64,000 nt of DNA from contig PYVY01000017.1 of NCBI GenBank assembly GCA_003056425.1, forward strand, positions 35,673 through 99,672. Direction: 5' to 3'. The DNA is from Alteromonas indica (lineage in GTDB: Bacteria; Pseudomonadota; Gammaproteobacteria; Enterobacterales; Alteromonadaceae). Shown here piece after piece: positions 59,570-64,000 of this stretch. A program made the position numbers and the translations under genes. Under the pieces are notes generated by a model. The model worked only from the letters and a program-made list of their open reading frames with translations. It was not told the DNA's origin and searched no databases. Positions within the stretch are counted from its first letter, which is position 1. Each line of letters starts with the position of its first letter.

Positions 59570-60112
59570 ATGTCAAAAATTGACTCGTCACTTTTTAGCG
59601 CCCCGGACCAGGCGTTTGGTGCGTGTCCGCAGTGTGGTAATGCGCTGCGGATACGTAACAGCAAAACCGGCCCGTTCATTGGCTGCTCAGCCTATCCAGA
59701 ATGTACCTACAGTAAACCGCTACAAGATAATCAAACCACTGTCTTAAAGGAAATTGAAGGAACCCAGTGTCCGTTATGCCAACATGCTATGGCTATAAAA
59801 AAGGGCCGCTTTGGTATGTTCATTGGTTGTACTAATTTTCCTGACTGTCAGCACATTGAGCCGATTAAAACTCAGGAAGATACCCATTTGGCCTGCCCCA
59901 AATGTCAAACGGGCAGTATCATTGAGCGCACTAATAAATTCGGCAAACGTTTTTTCGCCTGCGATAATTATCCTACCTGTCGATATGTGGTAAATTTCCA
60001 GCCTGTGGCGGGCCAGTGCCCCCAATGCGGCTGGCAGTTGCTTATCAATAAAAAAGGTAAGGTAGGCTGTCCTCAGCCATTATGTGACTTTGTTCAAGAA
60101 TCAGCAGACTGA
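59570..60112 (+). CDS. yrdD: Topoisomerase I C-terminal-like zinc-finger protein (YrdD type)
   Basis: Four topoisomerase-type zinc ribbons are visible, three with the C-x2-C...GPFIGCSAYPEC pattern (CPQCGNALRIRNSKTG, CPLCQHAMAIKKGRFGMFIGC, CPKCQTGSII...FFACDNYPTC), and a last one CPQCGWQLLINKKGKVGC. No topoisomerase catalytic domain is present. This is the arrangement of YrdD-type proteins between smg and tsaC. It probably binds single-stranded DNA or RNA; the exact role is unknown. The gene starts 23 bp after smg. Confidence 0.9.
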   Translation: MSKIDSSLFSAPDQAFGACPQCGNALRIRNSKTGPFIGCSAYPECTYSKPLQDNQTTVLKEIEGTQCPLCQHAMAIKKGRFGMFIGCTNFPDCQHIEPIKTQEDTHLACPKCQTGSIIERTNKFGKRFFACDNYPTCRYVVNFQPVAGQCPQCGWQLLINKKGKVGCPQPLCDFVQESAD

Positions 60113-60120
60113 GAACCTCC

Positions 60121-60684
60121 ATGCAAGATACATCCTGTGGTGACGATCCTATTGTAACGGCGTTTAGGCAAGGCCGCTTGTTGGTTTATCCCACCGAAGC
60201 GGTAATGGGGATAGGTTGTGATCCTGACAACGAATCCGCTGTCCAACAATTATTAAAGCTTAAACAACGGCCTCAGGAAAAGGGCGTTATATTAATTGCT
60301 GACAATTATTCCCGATTGCTACCTTACGTTGATGATAATGCGATTGCCCAGGACCGACGCTATGCAATATTTTCCAGCTGGCCGGGTGCAATTACGTGGC
60401 TATTGCCTAAGTCAGCAACCGCGCCTGACTGGATAACCGGCGGACAGCCCAATATCGCCGTGCGTGTAACTGCGCACCCGGTGGTAAAAGACTTATGTGA
60501 AAGAATAGGCAAACCTTTGGTGTCGACCAGTGCTAACCCCAGCGGGCAATCACCGGCTAGAAATACCCAACAGGCCCAGCATTATTTTGCCGATGCGGTA
60601 GACTATGTCGCCGGGGAAGTAGGTGGCTTATCCCGTCCCAGTTCAATACGTGACGGTAACAGCGGTAAAATAATTCGGGAATAA
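60121..60684 (+). CDS. tsaC: Threonylcarbamoyl-AMP synthase TsaC
   Basis: TsaC makes threonylcarbamoyl adenylate for the t6A modification of tRNA. The YrdC-type fold is clear: FRQGRLLVYPTEAVMGIGCDP, LLKLKQRPQEKGVILIADN (conserved K-R-P-x-x-K), WPGAITWLLPKS and PLVSTSANPSGQ (positions about 14-145). Length 187 is normal. It overlaps nothing and is followed by hemF after one base, as in E. coli relatives. Confidence 0.96.
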   Translation: MQDTSCGDDPIVTAFRQGRLLVYPTEAVMGIGCDPDNESAVQQLLKLKQRPQEKGVILIADNYSRLLPYVDDNAIAQDRRYAIFSSWPGAITWLLPKSATAPDWITGGQPNIAVRVTAHPVVKDLCERIGKPLVSTSANPSGQSPARNTQQAQHYFADAVDYVAGEVGGLSRPSSIRDGNSGKIIRE

Positions 60685-60685
60685 A

Positions 60686-61600
60686 ATGAACAAAACAACA
60701 GATAGCCAGATGGTAAAGCAGGTTAAGTCTTACTTATTGGGACTGCAAGAAAGTATCTGTCAAACACTGGAGCTGGTGGATGGCAAAGGCCACTTTGAGC
60801 AAGATGAGTGGGTACGGGAGCAGGGCGGGGGTGGCCGCTCCCGCGTATTAAAGCAGGGTGCGGTGATTGAGCAGGGCGGGGTGAATTTTTCGCATGTTCA
60901 TGGCGCAGCCATGCCTGCTTCTGCTACCGCTTCGCGGCCCGAGTTGGCTGGCCGTAGCTTTCAGGCGATGGGGGTGTCACTCGTTATTCATCCACACAAC
61001 CCATATGTACCTACTTCTCATGCGAATGTGCGTTTTTTTGTAGCTGAAAAACCTGGCGCTGATCCCATCTGGTGGTTTGGCGGGGGGTTTGACCTAACGC
61101 CGTTTTATCCTTTTAAAGAAGATGTCCAACACTGGCATAACGTCGCTAAAAAACTTTGTTTGCCGTTTGGCGAAAATGTGTATCCAGAGTATAAAAAATG
61201 GTGTGACGAATACTTCTATCTAAAACACCGTGATGAAACGCGTGGGGTAGGTGGGCTATTTTTTGATGACTTAAACGATTGGGGATTTGAGCGCAGCTTT
61301 GAATTTATGCAAGCGGTAGGCAACGGATTTTTAGATGCGTATGTACCCATCATGGAGCGCCGTAAACAAACTGTTTATGGTGAGCGAGAGCGTGATTTTC
61401 AGCTATACCGACGTGGCCGGTATGTCGAATTTAACCTGGTATGGGACCGCGGCACATTGTTTGGTTTACAAACAGGGGGCAGAACTGAGTCTATCTTAAT
61501 GTCTATGCCGCCGCTGGCCCGATGGGAATATGGCTTTGAGCCTGTTGCCGGCAGCCCTGAAGCAAAGCTTAGCCAATGGCTAAAGCCTGCGCAATGGTAG
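60686..61600 (+). CDS. hemF: Oxygen-dependent coproporphyrinogen III oxidase
   Basis: HemF converts coproporphyrinogen III to protoporphyrinogen IX in heme synthesis. The 304-residue protein has GGGGRSRVLKQGAVIEQGGVNFSHVHG (glycine-rich start), HANVRFF, WWFGGGFDLTPFYPF, KHRDETRGVGGLFFDDLN and RRGRYVEFNLVWDRGTLFGLQTGGRTESILMS (all conserved segments; positions about 45-275). Its start follows the tsaC stop by one base, so they are co-transcribed. Confidence 0.98.
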   Translation: MNKTTDSQMVKQVKSYLLGLQESICQTLELVDGKGHFEQDEWVREQGGGGRSRVLKQGAVIEQGGVNFSHVHGAAMPASATASRPELAGRSFQAMGVSLVIHPHNPYVPTSHANVRFFVAEKPGADPIWWFGGGFDLTPFYPFKEDVQHWHNVAKKLCLPFGENVYPEYKKWCDEYFYLKHRDETRGVGGLFFDDLNDWGFERSFEFMQAVGNGFLDAYVPIMERRKQTVYGERERDFQLYRRGRYVEFNLVWDRGTLFGLQTGGRTESILMSMPPLARWEYGFEPVAGSPEAKLSQWLKPAQW

Positions 61601-61656
61601 AAACCTAAACCCATTTCAGAATGGCTGCCCAGCTATAGGGCAGTCATTAATATCAC

Positions 61657-62094
61657 CTAATCAGCTTCTGGTTGATTTATCATATGCGTGGCCAGGTCAT
61701 CTAATGCGCTGAGTAAGCGGGTGGCAAGGGTAAAATCAGACACGTGCAGAAATATCGCCTTATTCATACAGTACATCCATTGAGCTTTTAAGGCGGGCGT
61801 AACCGTATAAGGCAGATGTCTGGCCCTTAAACGGGGGTGGCCAAACTGGGTTTGGTAATCATCAGGTCCGCCAGTCCACATCATTAAATACAAAAAAAAG
61901 ACATGACGGATACGGTCTAAGGGTTGTGGATGCAATGCATACAACTCTTTGGCCATAGGATCGCTGGCCATAATGTCATAAAAACTATTGGCAATAGCCT
62001 TGACAGCTGGCTCCCCTCCGATAGCCTCGTAAGGCGTCGCGGCAGGGGATGTCGTTTTATTTTTGTTTCGCCGGAATAAGTTAAAAAAGCTCAT
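61657..62094 (-). CDS. Truncated hemoglobin (group II/TrHbO-like)
   Basis: The 145-residue protein has the two-over-two globin layout: TPYEAIGGEPAVKAIANSFYDIM (helices A-B), DPMAKELYALHP, HVFFLYLMMWTGGPDDYQTQFGHPRLRARHLPY (helix E-F with the proximal HPRLRARH signature) and ALKAQWMYCMNKAI. It probably binds oxygen or NO. A short basic leader (FFNLFRRNKNK) precedes the globin. The start at 62094 is divergent from aroE and the two start codons share bases; no clear ribosome site is visible. Confidence 0.92.
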   Translation of the reverse strand: MSFFNLFRRNKNKTTSPAATPYEAIGGEPAVKAIANSFYDIMASDPMAKELYALHPQPLDRIRHVFFLYLMMWTGGPDDYQTQFGHPRLRARHLPYTVTPALKAQWMYCMNKAIFLHVSDFTLATRLLSALDDLATHMINQPEAD

Positions 62095-62914
62095 GAATAA
62101 ATTTGCAGTATTTGGTAATCCTATAGCACATAGTTTATCACCGACTATCCATCAGATGTTTGCCGAACAGTGCCAACTGGCTATTCAGTACGACAAGATT
62201 AGTGCTCCGGAAAAAGGTTTTAGCGAGGCTGCCCAAGCATTTTTTGCTAACCCCGAAGCTATCGGCTGTAATGTCACTTCACCATTCAAAGGCGCTGCGG
62301 CCGCTTTAGCCAGCCATTTAAATAATGCAGCCAGTTTAGCGCAGTCGGTAAATACATTGCATCGTGTGGATGACCAAACCCTGAATGGATACAATACAGA
62401 TGGGATTGGGCTGGTTGCTGACTTGCAAAACCAAGGGGTTGCGCTAAGCGATAAGACACTCTTAATTATTGGCGCGGGTGGGGCCGCTCGGGGGGTAGTG
62501 CATCCGCTATTAGATGCTGGCATAAAAACGCTGGCAATTACCAATCGCACGATTGCCAAAGCTCATCATATTGCCTCCCAGGTAGAAGACAGCCGGGTCT
62601 TGGCGTTGGATAAACCCGGTTTAATGTCATTTAACGCTGACATTATTATCAACTCTACTTCTGCCAGCCTGCATAATACATTGCCGGATCTTGAACATAT
62701 CTCATTTGCTGATTGTGAGCTGGCCTATGATATGGCATATGCCAGTAAGCCAACATTGTTTATGCAGCATGCCAGCGACGCCGGCGCTAAAAAAGTAGCG
62801 GACGGCCTGGGTATGCTGGTGGAACAGGCCGCCGCCGCATTTACCATTTGGACGAGTGAAGTGCCCCAAAGTAAGCCTGTCATCAATAGCCTTCGCCAAC
62901 AATTGAGCTTATAA
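62093..62914 (+). CDS. aroE: Shikimate dehydrogenase
   Basis: AroE reduces 3-dehydroshikimate to shikimate with NADPH. The start is MNKFAVFGNPIAHSLSPTIHQMF at 62093; the frame to 62063 is an antisense extension of the globin leader. Motifs: SHSLSP-like AHSLSPTIH, VTSPFKGAA (conserved Lys), NTDGIGL (Asp), GAGGAARGVV (nucleotide-binding) and DGLGMLVEQAA at the end. 273 residues is normal. The gene overlaps the convergent yrdA-like gene by 6 bp. Confidence 0.96.
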   Translation: MNKFAVFGNPIAHSLSPTIHQMFAEQCQLAIQYDKISAPEKGFSEAAQAFFANPEAIGCNVTSPFKGAAAALASHLNNAASLAQSVNTLHRVDDQTLNGYNTDGIGLVADLQNQGVALSDKTLLIIGAGGAARGVVHPLLDAGIKTLAITNRTIAKAHHIASQVEDSRVLALDKPGLMSFNADIIINSTSASLHNTLPDLEHISFADCELAYDMAYASKPTLFMQHASDAGAKKVADGLGMLVEQAAAAFTIWTSEVPQSKPVINSLRQQLSL

Positions 62915-63451
62915 AGTATTACTGTGGTTTACATAGTCCTCTTTAAGCTCAACGTAGTTTTTAGCAGATTGACTTAGAAACTCTACTTCGCTTTGTTTAA
63001 GCGGGCGTTTTTTTACCATGGGATTACCTACGTAAAGATAGCCGCTTTCTAAACGTTTATTCGGGGGCACCAATGTACCTGCCCCGATAAACACATCATC
63101 TTCTACGATGACGCCATCCATCACAATGGCACCCATTCCTACCAGAATACGATTACCTAACTGGCAACCGTGCAACATGCACTTATGCCCCACGGTAACA
63201 TCGTCACCAATAACTAAAGGATGGCCTTCTATATTAGTCTGTGTTTTACGGCTGACATGAAGTACCGTTCCATCCTGAATATTACTGCGTTTACCAATAC
63301 GTATTGTGTTTACATCACCACGTGCCGCCACCAGGGGCCAGATACTACTATGTTCGCCTACGCTCACATCGCCGGTTAGCACAGCAGATTCATCTACATA
63401 AGCAGTAGGGTCCAGAGTAGGGCCCATACCTTTAAACAATCGGGTAGCCAA
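62909..63451 (-). CDS. yrdA: Gamma-class carbonic anhydrase family protein (YrdA-like)
   Basis: A left-handed beta helix of hexapeptide repeats is visible: VGEHSSIWPLVAARGDVNTIRIG, RSNIQDGTVLHVSRKTQ, VTVGHKCMLHGCQLGNRILVGMGAIVMDG and GAGTLVPPNKRLESGYLYVGNP, with the metal-binding-type His residues (HVS, GHK, LHG). The preferred start is TTG at 63451, with AAGGATA eight bases upstream, giving 180 residues like other family members. The frame continues to 63697, but that part carries an rRNA promoter and would add a non-family hydrophobic extension. ATG 63427 is another option. Confidence 0.88.
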   Translation of the reverse strand: MATRLFKGMGPTLDPTAYVDESAVLTGDVSVGEHSSIWPLVAARGDVNTIRIGKRSNIQDGTVLHVSRKTQTNIEGHPLVIGDDVTVGHKCMLHGCQLGNRILVGMGAIVMDGVIVEDDVFIGAGTLVPPNKRLESGYLYVGNPMVKKRPLKQSEVEFLSQSAKNYVELKEDYVNHSNTL

Positions 63452-63573
63452 TGTGTATATCCTTTTTAACCAGGTAAAAAGCCATAATAAAGCAGTTATC
63501 GCTGCATAAATAGCCGTTGGCGTATGTTTCATAAGCAAACAAAACAAATGTGACACTTTTTTTAAAATAGGTG

Positions 63574-63601
63574 TTGACGCCAGCTGAGAAATCTCTAGAA
63601 T
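63574..63601 (+). promoter_or_regulatory. rRNA operon promoter P1 (upstream)
   Basis: TTGACG (63574-63579) and TAGAAT (63596-63601) are 16 bp apart, followed by a GC-rich GCGCTCC discriminator typical of stringently controlled rRNA promoters. An AT-rich stretch (CTTTTTTTAAAATA) lies just upstream as a possible UP element. Confidence 0.75.
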
Positions 63602-63727
63602 GCGCTCCACTTCGACGGGACAGGCCAACGGCCAGCACTGAAGAAGGGTTGTCAGCAAAGGCTTCAGAGCAAGTCTGATAACGGTTTTTAGCTTCAAACG
63701 CTTTTAGAAAAAACTTTCAAAAAAGTG

Positions 63728-63755
63728 TTGACGCAGAAAACGAAACGCGTAGAAT
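63728..63755 (+). promoter_or_regulatory. rRNA operon promoter P2
   Basis: TTGACG (63728-63733) and TAGAAT (63750-63755) are 16 bp apart, with GCGCATCCCG as discriminator. A-rich UP-like sequence (AAAAAACTTTCAAAAAAG) lies upstream. It is 154 bp downstream of P1 and nearly identical to it in both hexamers. Confidence 0.85.
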
Positions 63756-63806
63756 GCGCATCCCGCTTCGGGGAGAAACGAAGCAGCGAAGGGTAACACC
63801 TCGCAC

Positions 63807-63818
63807 TGTTCTTTAACA
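63807..63818 (+). promoter_or_regulatory. boxA antitermination site of the rRNA leader
   Basis: TGTTCTTTAACA matches the boxA (nut-like) element in the rRNA leader, followed by ATTTAAACAAGACAATCTG as in E. coli leaders. Confidence 0.8.
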
Positions 63819-63894
63819 ATTTAAACAAGACAATCTGTGTGGGCACTCGTTAAGAGTGTCAACCGAAGATTCATAAAAAAGTTTTCGATATATT

Positions 63895-64000
63895 TAATTG
63901 AAGAGTTTGATCATGGCTCAGATTGAACGCTGGCGGCAGGCCTAACACATGCAAGTCGAACGGTAACATTTCTAGCTTGCTAGAAGATGACGAGTGGCGG
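63895..64000 (+). rRNA. rrs: 16S ribosomal RNA (5' end only)
   Basis: The sequence AATTGAAGAGTTTGATCATGG opens the mature 16S and continues with GCTCAGATTGAACGCTGGCG, then AGTCGAACGGTAACATTTCT; the gene runs off the right edge. Confidence 0.98.

Noticed and set aside
63452..63697. N-terminal extension of the carbonic anhydrase frame
   Set aside because: It contains an rRNA promoter, has no family counterpart, and a good TTG start with ribosome site exists at 63451.

Overview
The window looks like the replication-origin region of a marine gammaproteobacterium of the order Alteromonadales (Alteromonadaceae-like), with an integrated mobile element at its left side. The order yidC-yidD-rnpA-rpmH-oriC-dnaA-dnaN-recF-gyrB, then glyS/glyQ, engB-Spot 42-polA, def-fmt-rsmB-trkA, dprA-smg-zinc finger-tsaC-hemF, aroE and an rRNA operon is typical of gammaproteobacteria. 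The genus cannot be fixed by reading alone.

Region 1 (1 to about 20,744) is the right-hand part of an integrative and mobilizable element that continues off the left edge. It ends exactly at the 3' end of mnmE (trmE), the target used by SGI1-type islands. It combines parts usually found apart: a Bacteroidota-looking tyrosine integrase with an excisionase; a mobilization operon made of a ribbon-helix-helix-like protein, a TraD/TrwB-like coupling protein and a TraI/TrwC-like MOBF relaxase, with an F-like nic candidate; an IncQ (RSF1010)-type small gene-repA-repC replicon followed by iterons on a strict 21-bp period; and a stripped-down pilin/chaperone/usher cluster. Seven copies of a box related to TGCGCCCNAAANGGGCA sit mostly 54-70 bp before start codons. 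They resemble the sites of AcaCD, the master activator of IncC plasmids, so a helper plasmid may switch the element on. A 16-bp palindrome, CTTTCACATGTGAAAG, occurs six times and marks the boundaries between modules.

Region 2 (20.7-32 kb) is core: mnmE, yajQ, yidC, yidD, rnpA, rpmH, oriC with a DnaA box and many GATC sites, dnaA, dnaN, recF (with two ParB-type parS sites inside it) and gyrB.

Region 3 (32.0-37.3 kb) is an accessory insertion between gyrB and glyS. It holds five tandem head-to-tail units of about 936 bp, each with one 264-codon gene and its own promoter region and terminator. The proteins are mosaics of each other and look remotely like Imm49-type immunity proteins, so this may be an orphan immunity array. 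The function is inferred, not shown.

Region 4 (37.4-64 kb) is core housekeeping: glyS/glyQ, tag, yihI, a cytochrome c4, engB, the small RNA Spot 42, polA, elbB, trkH, trkA, rsmB, fmt, def, a LysM protein, dprA, smg, tsaC, hemF, a truncated hemoglobin, aroE, a gamma-type carbonic anhydrase, and two strong rRNA promoters leading into the start of a 16S rRNA gene.
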